64,000 nucleotides of DNA, taken from contig KB445792.1 of assembly GCA_000320605.2 (NCBI GenBank), positions 1,617,581-1,681,580 on the forward strand, written 5' to 3'. The notes beneath the pieces are model-generated. The model saw only the letters and a list, made by a program, of their open reading frames with translations. It did not search any database and was not told the origin of the DNA. Origin of the DNA: Gelatoporia subvermispora B. Taxonomy: Eukaryota; Basidiomycota; Agaricomycetes; Polyporales; Gelatoporiaceae. The stretch's first letter is position 1. Every line of letters starts with the position of its first letter. Position numbers and translations under genes: made by a program. This document shows, one piece after another, positions 54,746 through 64,000 of the stretch.

Positions 54746-56495
54746 TCACTTTTTCTGGATACGAATATCGACACGCTTCGCTGCGAAGGCGACCAAGAAC
54801 ACACTGAGGAATGCCGTGGCCACAGCTATCGGCTTTCTGAGATGCGCCGAGAATGGTACCTTGTATGTTACCTAAGTGATCGCAAGGATAATCAGCAGCT
54901 GAAACGAATACAGAGATAGAAGAACCGACATAAATGGTTCCCGCGTGATTGTACGTCAGATCTTTGTAGTGCAAGGTAATTGCGGGGCGACCGATGGTAT
55001 CAAGATAGGTGACGTGCGTGGACAAGCTACTCTTGAGGGGAGGGAAAGGCGGGAAGAAATCAATATCACTGAAATTTTCTGTGAGTCATTCAGAAAGCAT
55101 CATGGAAAGACAGGCAGCTCACGTAGCGCCCTCAGGAAGTATGATCTTGATCTCCGCGTCGTTGACCACCGCCCCGTTGATGATTGTCATCACCGGAATC
55201 CCAACGACATGCTTTCCAGATTGCCTATCCCAGCCAGCATAGTCTCTCAGCGGTGAGTCCCAGCCAAGAGTGAAACTGTAGTTCCATCCACCCATCAGCG
55301 GGTAACGAGGACGCAACTCCATGATGCTGTTGAGGTTATTCTGAGCACCCTTGGGCACGGAAGGCGCCTGACGAAGGCGAGATGTGGAGACGTTGCCGTT
55401 GAGATCGTAGTAGTAGGCCGAGTGAATGCCGGCTGGGAGATGCAGGGTGAGGGCCGGAAGCATTTGGGGAGAGGGACGTCCGTAGAAATGCGATGACTGA
55501 TGCTCAAGGCGAGAGAAGTGTCCCTTCAACCTGGTCCATCGAACCAACTTAGCATCCGGCGGGACCCCTGGGCCTTGACGGTACTCACTTTGCGCCAGAA
55601 TTGTGAAGGGTCATTTGGTCTTCGATGTTGAGGTTCGCTCCCCAGTGACTGATCTCAGCCGCCCGCTTGAGCGAGGTGACCTCAAGCATGGGGTGGTCGT
55701 AGGCGAAGTGCACTGCGATGTGCTTTTGCTTCTCAGCAATGAACTCCTTGTTCGCTGAAGGCGGGATGTTGTAGTAGGGGCCATATGTTATGGTAGCACC
55801 AGACTTCGTCACCGGAGACTCCGTGGTGAAGTCATCGAAGTCGTCCAATGTGGTGTACGAGTGCACTTGCGGATCTGGAGACCTATGGACCATGTGAGCT
55901 ACATCCTTGACAACAACATATATGGACACACCTTAACTTCGTACGTTGTACGGCAGTGCGGTAAGGACTCAGGACAAAGAGATCAGTCTCATACTTGAGG
56001 GACTGGCCGTCCGCCTGAGCAGCCTGTGCAGGCCACGGGTATGTTACGTGCGTTTGGACAACGTCCACTACAAGGTTCGTGCTCGCATTCAGCTTCAACG
56101 CCTTAGGAAGCTCTACCGTATACAAGTACGCGTCTCTGAAGTAACGAACATTAGTTCGCCGTTTCCGCGCCAGCGCGGGCGCAACCAGACAGAACGCACC
56201 CGTCCGGGCTGTACCCAAACTCCTCCAAGGGCAGCGTTGCGGCTTCACCCTTGATCTTGGCCTCCAGCCAGCTCGTCTTCTCGTGCTCGCGTTCTGCCAG
56301 GGCCAGCGTGTACAGACGCGAGCCATCCTCGAGTGCCTTCACTGCATACGTGGTGGTGACGTGCACCAACGAGCCGCCCAATTCGATTGTGCGCACAATG
56401 GCAGTGTTCTCAAAGGAATGTCCAGCCAAGACGAGACCTGGTGTGACCAAGCCTAGAAGATAGAGAGGGAGACAACATCGCCAGGGCTTGAGCAT
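54746..56495 (-). CDS. OST1: Oligosaccharyltransferase subunit Ost1 (ribophorin I)
   Basis: ER-membrane subunit of the N-glycosylation enzyme. Exons 56495-56200, 56135-55932, 55882-55589, 55530-55123, 55068-54930 and 54871-54746 give 488 residues. Seen: signal peptide (LPLYLLGLVTPGLVLAGHSF), SFENTAIVRTIELGGSLVHV, FVLSPYRTAVQRTKLRSPDP, YGPYYNIPP, LEVTSLKRAAEISHWGANLN, GRPSPQMLPALTLHLPAGI, LRPRYPLMGGWNYSFTLGWD and a C-terminal helix IAVATAFLSVFLVAFAAK followed by a short basic tail. The last intron is the least certain junction: GTCGGT at 54929 to TAG at 54872 (58 bp) gives TIYVTYKVPFSAHLRKP, which fits the family best, but donors nearer 54911 also keep frame. Confidence 0.93.
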
Positions 56496-56694
56496 GTCGA
56501 AGATGTCCTATACAGAGTGTGCCACCGCGAGTACCGCTCGCGACGTGGTCCTCCCGCGTCAGAGCATGCAGCGTCTATATTTAGCTGGCGCATCACTCTC
56601 ACTAAAGCGCAGTCGCAGCTTTGCGCACGACAGGTGAAGCATTGTACGAGAATATAGGAGAGATGGTGGTAATACAGACATGAAAACGAGTGTA

Positions 56695-57716
56695 CTACCA
56701 CGCCCAGCGAGGGTTGACATTACGCAGGGGAATATCCTCCCTGTTCAGACCTGCCGAGACAATGCGCTTGAGCTTCCTCGCGCGCTCCTCCTCCATCAAT
56801 TGAGCTCTCGTTTTGCCTTCTTTGAGAACGACGCTGAGCTTCGAGTCGGGGTGCTGCTTGACACCAAATTTGCCGCGACCCCTGATATCTATACGTTTGT
56901 GTACATTGGGGCCCTTGGTGACCCATGCCTCCGCTAACGGGTGACAGGATGTTTAGCGAATTATGCGCATTTCAAAACCGCTGATGACGCACCAACGACG
57001 AGCTTAGACTCATCAAGGCCCTTGTAATTCACCGCGTGCGCCTTTGCGACAGCAAGCATACTCTTCACTCTCTTACTCGCCCTCTTCTCACTGAACATCA
57101 TCTGTAGGATGGCCATGTCGATTGGCTTGCCGGAGATCTGTCGCCCGAGCTTGTTCAGTTTGCGGTGAGAAATCTTGAAGTTCGCAGTGGAGTATTTGTG
57201 CTGATGCAGGGGATGAGCACGGTTTTAGCACCAGCCATCAACAGAATCCACATACGTGCGTGTGCTTCTTGGATGCCTTGGGTGCTTCAGAACCGGTCGC
57301 TGTCACGGCTGGGAGAGACTCAAACACGCTAAGTTCACCCTCTGCAGCCTGTCCAGACTGCGGGACGACAGGTGTCGGTTCAGGCAGAATTACGCCCATT
57401 GGCTCTTCGGCCTTGGCTTCTGCAGAATCCTTAGAACCAAGTCCGAGGCCATTTCGTAGCCACCCAAAGGTACCAGAAGAAGAGGCACTTATGTCGTCGA
57501 TATCAGTAAATCATAGTTGCATGAAATTGTCTGGAACACGCACTGTCGACTTATGTCCAGGCGTACCACGCGCGAAGTAGATGCAATTTGCGACGTTTGA
57601 AGCGCTCTCCTAGCGCATGTCAAACTCGAGCTCGCTGCAAGGAAGTAAGAATTGAAGTCTGAGAGGCATTAAGTTGTATGAATACCATGTCGCAAAGTCG
57701 AGCTTAGAGACTGCAT
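56695..57716 (-). CDS. MRPL22: Mitochondrial large-subunit ribosomal protein uL22m
   Basis: Nuclear-encoded uL22 of the mitoribosome exit tunnel. Exons 57716-57686, 57634-57544, 57487-57256, 57200-56993 and 56933-56695 give 266 residues. The presequence is built from the first two exons ([20 protein letters not shown], then [10 protein letters not shown]): Arg/Ser-rich, no acids until late. The L22 domain is ~120-225: [51 protein letters not shown], then across the last intron [20 protein letters not shown]. The C terminus is fungal-specific ([15 protein letters not shown]). Exon 1 is only 31 nt, preceded by nothing else coding, and its acceptor (TTGCAG after a long pyrimidine run) is strong. 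Head-to-head with YOS1, 196 bp apart. Confidence 0.92.
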
Positions 57717-57912
57717 AGCCGGAGACCGTAAGGTGGTCTATACACGAACCCAAGACTCTGAAGACAGTCGAGATGCAGAGACGCGCATATATTCCCACGG
57801 TACCGCGACACGACCTCCACGCCACCACATCCTATAGACAATCCAGTCGAGGACACGAACCCATACACACCCCTCTGTCTGCGCAGAGACCTCGAGCAGC
57901 ATTGTCGGCATC

Positions 57913-58312
57913 ATGCTGACATTAGGCACCATTCTTTATGTTGGTCTGCTATTGATCAATGCCATGGCCGTCCTCAGCGAGGACAGGTTTCTGGCTCGCA
58001 GTACGTCTTACCACTACCTTGCTTGAGCTAGAGGTCTCAAAGTGGTGCCACTTGCCGGCAGTTGGCTGGTCAACTGCACAGGCGCAGATGACAAATCAGC
58101 CATATGCTCAGCCTTACGATCAGGCAGGATACCCAGGACAGGATGTCGGTGTGAAGGCAAGACTAATCAACCTAATTGGTGCTGTACGAACACTTATGCG
58201 AAGTGAGTACTTTGACCCGACTCTCATGCGTGAAGTATTCACATTCCATGTAGTACCTCTGATCGGTCTCAATCTTGTCATCATTGTTTACGAGCTCATT
58301 CTGGGTGGCTGA
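57913..58312 (+). CDS. YOS1: ER-to-Golgi transport protein Yos1 (IER3IP1)
   Basis: Small membrane protein of the Yip1-Yif1 complex needed for COPII vesicle fusion. Exons 57913-58000, 58062-58202 and 58254-58312 give 95 residues, as in the family. N-terminal helix MLTLGTILYVGLLLINAMAV is followed by LSEDRFLARIGW. A short loop with Gln/Pro/Tyr comes next, then VKARLINLIGAVRTLMRIPL and the C-terminal helix LIGLNLVIIVYELILGG. Both introns (61 and 51 bp) restore conserved residues (ARIGW; MRIPLIG). It converges on the GILT-like gene with about 60 bp between stops. Confidence 0.95.
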
Positions 58313-58371
58313 ACCGTATTCAGGATGTAATACAGCATATACACGAACATAACGCTGATGAAATGTGCCGC

Positions 58372-59277
58372 CTAAGCCTCCATGTCGTCCCCGTTCAGCT
58401 TCTGGTACTCTTCTTCGATTTGTTTGACGAAGTCTGAGACGGTGTGCCCATTCTACAATGCCAATTAGCCCCTCTCGCCAGACCTCCGCCAGACCTTCTC
58501 AGTAAACATACCTCACAATCCTTCCAGGTCCCATCATGAATGCATACTTGCTTGCCATTGATGATGATGGTACAACTTTTCCTAGGTCCCGCGTTCGGTA
58601 TTGTAAGGCGCAAATCTTGGGATGATGTATACTCACTTGATGCCAATGGCCTGACTGGTCTTTACACTTTCCTGCAAGAGCTTAACGCCCTCTTCAGCCT
58701 TGCCGCTACCATCTACACCAGTGCAGTTGCCGACGCCGCTCCCTTCCCAGTCAATCTTGGCAGTATTGGCGCACTTGAGTGCAGTCTCTGGAAGCCCGAC
58801 ATTGTCCCTGCCGTGAAAGTTTTGACACTGGACAAACTCCCACCACTCATTTTGTGATGTGTATTTCATGGCACAAAGTTCCTGGACGTTCCCCGCGCAT
58901 TCCTCGGCGCCATGCATACATGTTACACCAAAATCAGGCTCTGATGCATTGATTCTGCAATGTTGCGTCGTCAGAGAGTGCTGCGCACGGCAGCCGTGTG
59001 GACACATTAGCGTTCCGCGGCGTACTCACGTCCCTATGAACGAGAGTGACAAATCCACTTTGCCCGAGACTTTCTGTAGCACCTGGTCGAAGACAGTTTC
59101 GCATAGGTGCGCATCAGGGCAACGGCTCATCACGCCGAGAATGACCGGGACTTTGACTGCATTGTATGAGACCTGTGCAGGTTCCTGGACTTGAAGGACT
59201 GGTTCATGGGCACCGACGGCGACCGTGAAGGTGGCGCTGATCGCAGCCAGCAATGGCATCAAAGTAGCCGGGCCCAT
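58372..59277 (-). CDS. GILT-family thiol reductase (lysosomal/vacuolar type)
   Basis: Exons 59277-59030, 58954-58637, 58581-58512 and 58452-58372 give 238 residues. A signal peptide (MGPATLMPLLAAISATFTVA) fits secretion or vacuolar sorting. Family marks: VPVILGVMSRCPDAHLCETV with the redox Cys pair in its expanded fungal form, DLSLSFIGT, CMHGAEECAGNVQELC (the CxHGxxEC... signature), and the C-terminal part KSCTIIINGKQVCIHDGTWKDCE. Animal GILT enzymes reduce disulfides at low pH; the fungal substrate is unknown. The active-site pair is CX5C rather than CXXC, which may affect activity. The upstream region carries TGACGTCA and CACGTG. Confidence 0.9.
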
Positions 59278-59446
59278 GGTGACGAATTCAAGTTATGGCA
59301 ATGAGCGTGGAGAGATGTCGATGCACAAAGTCAGAATCAGGTACAAATCCTTAGCGTGCACAAGACGAGCGTGCTGGTGATGGCTCTCAATGAGAGCGTG
59401 TACTGATCGCGTATCCGGCACGAACATCGCGCAACTCAGCCTCCGG

Positions 59447-59462
59447 TGACGTCAATCACGTG
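59447..59462. promoter_or_regulatory. TGACGTCA (CRE/ATF-like) next to CACGTG (E-box)
   Basis: Full palindromic TGACGTCA at 59447-59454 and CACGTG at 59457-59462, two bases apart and about 170 bp upstream of the GILT-like start. These are classic bZIP (ATF/CREB) and bHLH target words, so stress or pH control of this gene is possible (inference). Confidence 0.4.
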
Positions 59463-59487
59463 TCGCGTGATCAGATTCACAATTAAT

Positions 59488-59522
59488 GTCTCCTGGCATC
59501 CCGCCATCTGGCGCCAGGAGAC
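59488..59522. repeat. Perfect 10-bp inverted repeat
   Basis: GTCTCCTGGC at 59488-59497 is mirrored by GCCAGGAGAC at 59513-59522 with a 15-base loop. It could form a hairpin or be a dyad binding site. No link to a mobile element is seen. Confidence 0.5.
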
Positions 59523-60141
59523 AACTGAAGCAGGCCCGCCAGGTGTATATACGAAATATGTGATTTTCGAACCTTAAGATATCCAGATGCTTAAAACGAC
59601 CCCATTTTTGAGACATATCTGGCTAGTTTGCTTCTCCCTTTCGGCCGCTCACGGGAACCCGCGAATCAGACCAGAAATTGAGTGAGGCGTGTTTGCCGAG
59701 CGACTGTGGCAAAGCGACTGCTGACCTAGAATAACATATTTGCAAGACGCGCACATCTGACACTACATCGGCAGAGGAATGCAGCCTCGGGGACTCCGGC
59801 ATACCAAGTAAGCAAGATTGAAAAATGCCATTCAACATAATCAACGCCCTGGTCTTGTTCCAAAATTAGGTCTTTCACGGACTACCGACCATCGTACCTA
59901 CATGGCCCAGTATGCGCTGATCGTTCCGTGAATCACGGAGCAGCAGCAGCCGACCTATGCGATACAGGGTGAATCGCAAATACTATGCACGCAGACTTGC
60001 TAGGATGAGCTAGAATTCTCAGCGCTCAGGTATACTCATTCGTACCGACAATGCGTGCATAAGAAGGTTGCGTAAATTGGGGATAGTCAATGTGGCGCAC
60101 GTAGCGTGGCGCCAGAGTCTCTCCCCCAATGGACGAGCGTA

Positions 60142-60958
60142 TCATTGACCCGAATGTACCAGGTCCCACCATCTCCGAGCATCTGCGTCGGAGAGTGGAG
60201 GTTCAAAATATCTACAGCGCGACCGAAATACTGTGGTGTCACGAGTATCAGCTAGCATTCGACCTGTTAGTGGGGGAAGACTTGCCATCTAATGATCTCT
60301 GCCGTACTATGCGCTCTACGGCAAGCTCATTATGCACGTGGTTGCGCTATCGACGTCGTGAGATCATATCCGAGTCCTTCACATAGGAACGCCTCAACTT
60401 ACCTTCACTTCTTCCGCATACAATGCACCCTGTATTTTCCGCTTTGCAGCCGGGTCATCAGCTTGGCTCTCCATAGCGTTGCGCTTCTCTTCCATTGACT
60501 GATCTACGACCCCTACACAGTAGTGGATAATTTCCGTTCTGCGCTTCCAATTTGCTTGAAAGGACCAGTTAAGATTGGAACCGCCGAAGTCTGGCTGGGA
60601 GACTGTGCACTCATAGGCAACGTACCATTCAGTTCCTTCCATATCTGCGCGCACACCAGGTCATCAATGTTACCCTTGTCTCCCATGCCGAGTCTGTTAC
60701 GATCACGGAATTGAGCGGTAGTCCTGTTCAGCCGCATCGTGATGGTATCATCGAGTCTCCGATACTCTTTCAACAGATCTGTCCAGTCGCCACGAGCCCC
60801 ATCTGCTCAGCGGACATCAGGAAGTCTTTGGATGAGATGGCGGAACCTTTGAACAACGAGAGATCGTGACATGTGGTCGAGGAGACGTGCACCGTTTTCG
60901 GTGTCATTGACGGCGCCTGCACTGCGAGGCTGCCCAGCCGTGGTGATCTAGAAGACAT
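60142..60958 (-). CDS. MIX23: MIX23/CCDC58-family protein (caffeine-induced death protein 2-like)
   Basis: Hidden five-exon gene: 60958-60847, 60778-60626, 60554-60403, 60346-60286 and 60230-60142 (188 residues). MIX23 proteins sit in the mitochondrial intermembrane space, fold by cysteine oxidation and help protein import (family knowledge). All four family cysteines appear: CHDLSLFKDLLKEYRRLDDT, VCAQIWKELN, IIHYCVGVVDQSM and VFRSRCRYFEPP. EELNVEE-like VHNELAVERIVRQRS precedes the last Cys block. Intron 1 has a rare GTTCCG donor. Intron 4 (60285-60231) is GC-AG (GCAAGT...ACAG) and is required to build SLDVFRSRC. The start MSSRSPRLG is the only upstream ATG in frame. The fungal C-terminal tail WWDLVHSGQ is extra to animal homologues. 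Confidence 0.88.
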
Positions 60959-61544
60959 GCTGTGCGTTTATGACAGAGCCGTTGAAGATGTGAAGCTGTG
61001 ACCGAGATGTTGAGGCCTTTGGAAGCGTAAATTCAGCAGGCTCGCGGTATGACGCGGGAGTCCTGAGATGTCCGTCCTCCGATTCGGCAGGCCCGGCTAA
61101 CTCCGACCAGTCAGCTTCATCACATGCGCGAGCATGCGCGTCTCTAGCAAGGCTTAACGTCAACGCTCAAGAATTCAAGTGACCGACGCGAAACGCAGTT
61201 GCATCAAATCGAAATCAATGGAACATGTACATTGTTGTAAAAATATAAACATAACTGACGCGGACAGGACATTTAGGATACATGCGAGCAAAAGATTACA
61301 GGGTTCTAAGAAAGACACATTCGAACATCGGGAATACGACATGGCGAGATCAATGGTGCACGACTAGCTGAAACGGGGAATATTCAAGCGAGTTGAAGAC
61401 AATTTGGCAAATCGACGAAGTCCGAGACGCCTAGACAAAGTCCGTGTAACCCGACATTGACAGAAGTCTGGCATGCAATCACTCCACATAGCCTTGCTCC
61501 GTCGGCCTGCGTCGGAGAGCCCCCAATCAAGAAACCCTGGACTA
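60959..61544. other. Intergenic, promoter of the MIX23 gene
   Basis: About 590 bp between tandem minus-strand genes. An open frame at 60948-61163 overlaps the MIX23 start in another frame and has no motif. Confidence 0.55.
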
Positions 61545-63410
61545 TCAGTTTATCAGTGCGGAGATACGGTTTGCCATCGGAGTATGCGATGCGCCATGTT
61601 GCTGTTGTAGCCTTGCTCGCTCGTTTGGATGTTCCGAAACAAAGGTACCAGGTTGGAGTCTGTCCTTTCTCGAGCGCGATGACACATGTCCATGGTCGTC
61701 TCGCATGTGACGGTGCCGCCGAGCTGGGTCCTTGAACGTCTGCTCGCAGGGGTAGTACGGGCATTTGTGCGGGGCTTCTCCGGTGCTTGGAAGGAGATAT
61801 GAGTAAACAGGTTTTGTCACGCAAACTGTCGAAGACTTACTGCGTATTCATGTGCGTCTCGAGATTGCTTTTCTGCGAAAAGCCCTTTCCACAAATCTTA
61901 CATATGCATGGTCTAGCGAGTATACTTTGAGTTCGAGATTAAGTGTAAAGAATCATATGAACGCACCTCAGCTTCAGGTGTTTGGACTCGACGTGGCGTT
62001 TGACGAGGTGCCTTTTGGACGTGTAGCCGCAGGGCGTTCGTCCGCCGTGCTTGTCTTGCTCAGGCCATATGCACCTGTACTTCATACAATCATCTGGAGT
62101 CGTGTAGCCTTGCGCCCACTCCGTCCACTTCCTTGACCCTGTAGTGGTGGGGCCGGCGTCCGTGAGATGGTTATCTGAAACCGCCGACGGATCGGAAGGG
62201 GTGGTCTCATCACGTTGCTTCGACGAAGACCCCGGGGCGTGCAGGGTCTCAGTGAAGGAAGCCTCATCTGAATCGCTGCTTTCAGAGTCGATGTCGAGGT
62301 CGTCAAACGTTCGGCCGAGTTCTTTCTGCTGTTGTGTTTCGGGATATATGGCAGGATGGAAACCAGGCGGCGAGGCGGACGGCTCGTGTCGCGGAAGCTT
62401 GGGCCATCGTGTTGGAGGGGTTATAGGCGGAGGGGTCCTGACGGATGGTAATCAACGTGAGTAACAGTGTGGTACTTCAAATGGCTCACTCTGTGTCTAC
62501 TGAGGAGCTTCGCTTCCTCGAGTACATGAACCGGGGATGATCGCTAAGTTATTCGGTGATCAGGCATCGCATTGTTATGAGCGGGAAGTTGTATACTCAC
62601 TAAGATGCCGAAACGTTTGCTTCTACTCTGACTGGCAGAGGACTTGGAGATGCGGAGGGGGACGGTGGCGAAGTGACAAATATAGAGGTAGCATCATTAC
62701 CCGGAACCTCGGAAGCAGGATCAAAACGCGGCCAGCAGAACGTCGCTGTCGGGAGCTCATACACAGCAAGAGATGATTGCTGGCAAGCGGTGCTCTTCTT
62801 GTCGACATGTCTGATGGTCGCGCGACTTCGTACCTGGGTCCTATCGAAGAATGAGCATCGCAATGAGACATGACTTCAGCAGGAAGGTACATGCCTTAGC
62901 TCGTCGCCACGCCCACTTGGCTTGTGGTTTGGATTGGGACGGGACATACTATAGAGGACCGATGATGAGCGGAGAGAGTGCGAAAACCATGCTGAACTTG
63001 ACGCCACAGTAGATATCGACACTTACGTTGACATTCGCTGATGACCGACCCCCGTAGTAGTGATCGTAATCGATCCAGCCACAGTATGTGTAGATGACAC
63101 GCGTGATGGTGCAGGTCGTCCAGGGTATAAGCCGCTGATGGATCCGTTCGGGATTGCCGGAACACTACTCGGGGTACTGTGTAGCAAGGGACTGTGGCGT
63201 CAGCAAAAGCGCTCTCCGTTGTGCGCGAGAACGCGCGTAAGGGGACCCCGACTTTCAGGAAAGTCGCTGAACATGATGCGCAGAGCATATGGGCTCGATA
63301 TATGCACTCGGGATGCAGAAGCAGAGGGCAGAGGTGAGGGGCGTCACATACCGGCTATCCTTGGAAAGCCATATACCGTCCTCTCTTGCGTTTCGTTCAG
63401 CCTGTATCAT
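61545..63410 (-). CDS. C2H2 zinc-finger protein, nine exons
   Basis: Hidden gene. Exons 63410-63352, 63191-63027, 62948-62891, 62840-62763, 62707-62601, 62543-62490, 62437-61967, 61912-61841 and 61785-61545 give 434 residues. The N-terminal ~330 residues are Ser/Thr/Pro-rich (for example VPAIPNGSISGLYPGRPAPS, SPPSPSASPSP, DLDIDSESSDSDEASF). The finger region is clear: CMKYRCIW with CGYTSKRHLVKRHVESKH, then CKICGKGFSQKSNLETHMNT joined across an intron to HTGEAPHKCPYYPCEQTF with HRHMRDDH. Exons 6-9 are secure. Exon 4 and the start of exon 5 are less so: one 111-bp intron (62890-62780) would also keep frame. Intron 1 is long (160 bp). A transcription factor role is inferred from the fingers. Confidence 0.75.
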
Positions 63411-63843
63411 GACTAGAGGACCGAGAATGTCTGCTATGGAGCGGAGAGGCTAGCTGAGGTAGGAGGGCGGTGCGGGATGGGCCTGCTTGCCCTGCCCCTC
63501 ACAAATTCGCGCTTTTAAATTGAGCGGTGGCGGATATCTGGAAGATCTGGGATTGAGATATGCGGCCTCTGGCGTTAATCAGCGAATTGTGAGGCCTGGG
63601 GGAATCACGCTCTCGATCCGGGAAGCTGAACTACTCGCGGAAGAGGCTAAGCCCAGAAGTCAGGCCGGCGCTGAAGAATACAATACGAACCCTTGCGACC
63701 AGAGCAAGGCATTCCTTAATTGGTGAGGCATGCGGCCTCGTGCCTCTGTAAATTCGCATACGCCGGCATGGACCCACAATGCCATCCAGAGAGACAACTA
63801 AAGGTCTGCCTGATTAGGACAGGAGATCACATGGTAGTGCTCA
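63411..63843. other. Intergenic, promoter of the nine-exon C2H2 gene
   Basis: About 430 bp. A short plus-strand frame at 63487-63726 has no motif. Nothing annotated. Confidence 0.5.
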
Positions 63844-64000
63844 TCAGCAATGTTGTCGTCTCAACACCATCGCATCTTGACATAGCTCAAACGCGTGGAA
63901 GTTTCGAACGAACTCCCCCTCTGGGATCGGCTGCTGTTGTTCAGAGATCGTGGAGATCTCGAGGGATACTAGCCGACAAAGTTCCCGGGCGGCACGCGCT
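63844..64000 (-). CDS. Possible 3' end of a gene entering from the right edge
   Basis: Reading leftward from the edge, 51 codons are open before a TGA at 63846-63844. The residues look protein-like: RELCRLVSLEISTISEQQQP, then EGEFVRNFHAFELCQDAMVL. An open run of this length is expected by chance about once in ten frames, so this is tentative. No family is recognised. Spacing to the C2H2 start is normal for this region. Confidence 0.3.
   Translation of the reverse strand, partial: ARAARELCRLVSLEISTISEQQQPIPEGEFVRNFHAFELCQDAMVLRRQHC

Larger units (their letters stand above)
59278..60141. other. Intergenic, promoter of the GILT-like gene
   Basis: About 860 bp between tandem minus-strand genes. 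It holds the palindromes at 59447-59462 and the inverted repeat at 59488-59522 described separately. No coding exon supported. Confidence 0.55.

Noticed and set aside
60129..60386. 85-codon plus-strand frame
   Set aside because: Exactly antisense to MIX23 exons 4 and 5; no motif.
62834..62871. Alternative start (ATG at 62871) for the nine-exon C2H2 gene
   Set aside because: It needs a 41-bp intron with a poor acceptor; upstream exons from 63410 give a longer, better supported protein, though the 62.6-62.9 kb part stays uncertain.
63060..63416. 118-codon plus-strand frame containing MDPFGIAGTLLGVL, like the start of fungal STAND/NLR proteins
   Set aside because: Minus-strand exons of the C2H2 gene cover the same DNA with consistent splice signals, and nothing NLR-like follows on the plus strand.
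1..64000. CRISPR arrays, bacterial operons, rRNA genes, telomere repeats, secondary-metabolite cluster
   Set aside because: None seen. The window is fungal nuclear DNA with single housekeeping genes; no regularly spaced repeats or biosynthetic core enzymes occur.

Overview
The window is nuclear DNA of a filamentous basidiomycete, most likely Agaricomycotina. Genes are dense and short, on both strands, and are cut by about 100 small introns, mostly 49-65 bp with GT-AG ends. Diagnostic products point the same way: a RIM15 kinase with a C-terminal receiver domain, a YPK1-type AGC kinase carrying an N-terminal C2 domain, and a Tad-like LINE fragment. All gene models were spliced by hand from reading frame, splice signals and family motifs. 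Every complete model given closes to a whole number of codons.

Layout. 1-9.6 kb: 3'-truncated DPH1 (left edge), an FAD monooxygenase with a 6-nt microexon, an unrecognised coiled-coil protein, RPN11 and mitochondrial S18. 9.6-24.9 kb: RIM15, a UIM-motif protein, AIM32, YPK1 and a small glycine-rich membrane protein. 26-31 kb: a forkhead factor, MED18 and BCD1. 31-33.7 kb: a 5'-truncated non-LTR retrotransposon with an intact 834-codon frame. 33.9-40 kb: DRE2, a CYC2/cytochrome-b5-reductase-like flavoprotein, a C2H2 factor and a hidden three-exon gene resembling the Spd1/Dif1 ribonucleotide reductase inhibitors. 40.3-53.4 kb: NPC1/NCR1, an RNPS1-like SR protein, VPS52, EFR3 and a BRCT protein. 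54-64 kb: a small secreted protein, OST1, mitochondrial uL22, YOS1, a GILT-type thiol reductase, a MIX23/CCDC58 homologue, a nine-exon C2H2 factor and a possible 3' end of one more gene at the right edge.

There is no gene cluster or defence system; these are mainly conserved housekeeping genes. Some functions recur: nutrient/TOR signalling (RIM15, YPK1, and EFR3 at the plasma membrane), secretory pathway and sterol handling (YOS1, OST1, VPS52, NPC1), mitochondrial translation and intermembrane-space proteins (S18, uL22, MIX23, AIM32), and cytosolic Fe-S assembly with an Fe-S client (DRE2, DPH1). Several head-to-head pairs are only 146-355 bp apart and probably share promoters.

The most useful observations are the hidden RNR-inhibitor-like gene with three ACGCGT boxes upstream, three GC-AG introns (one beside the RPN11 metalloprotease motif), the 6-nt microexon, a matching intron position in the two AGC kinases, and an NPC1 model without a visible signal peptide.
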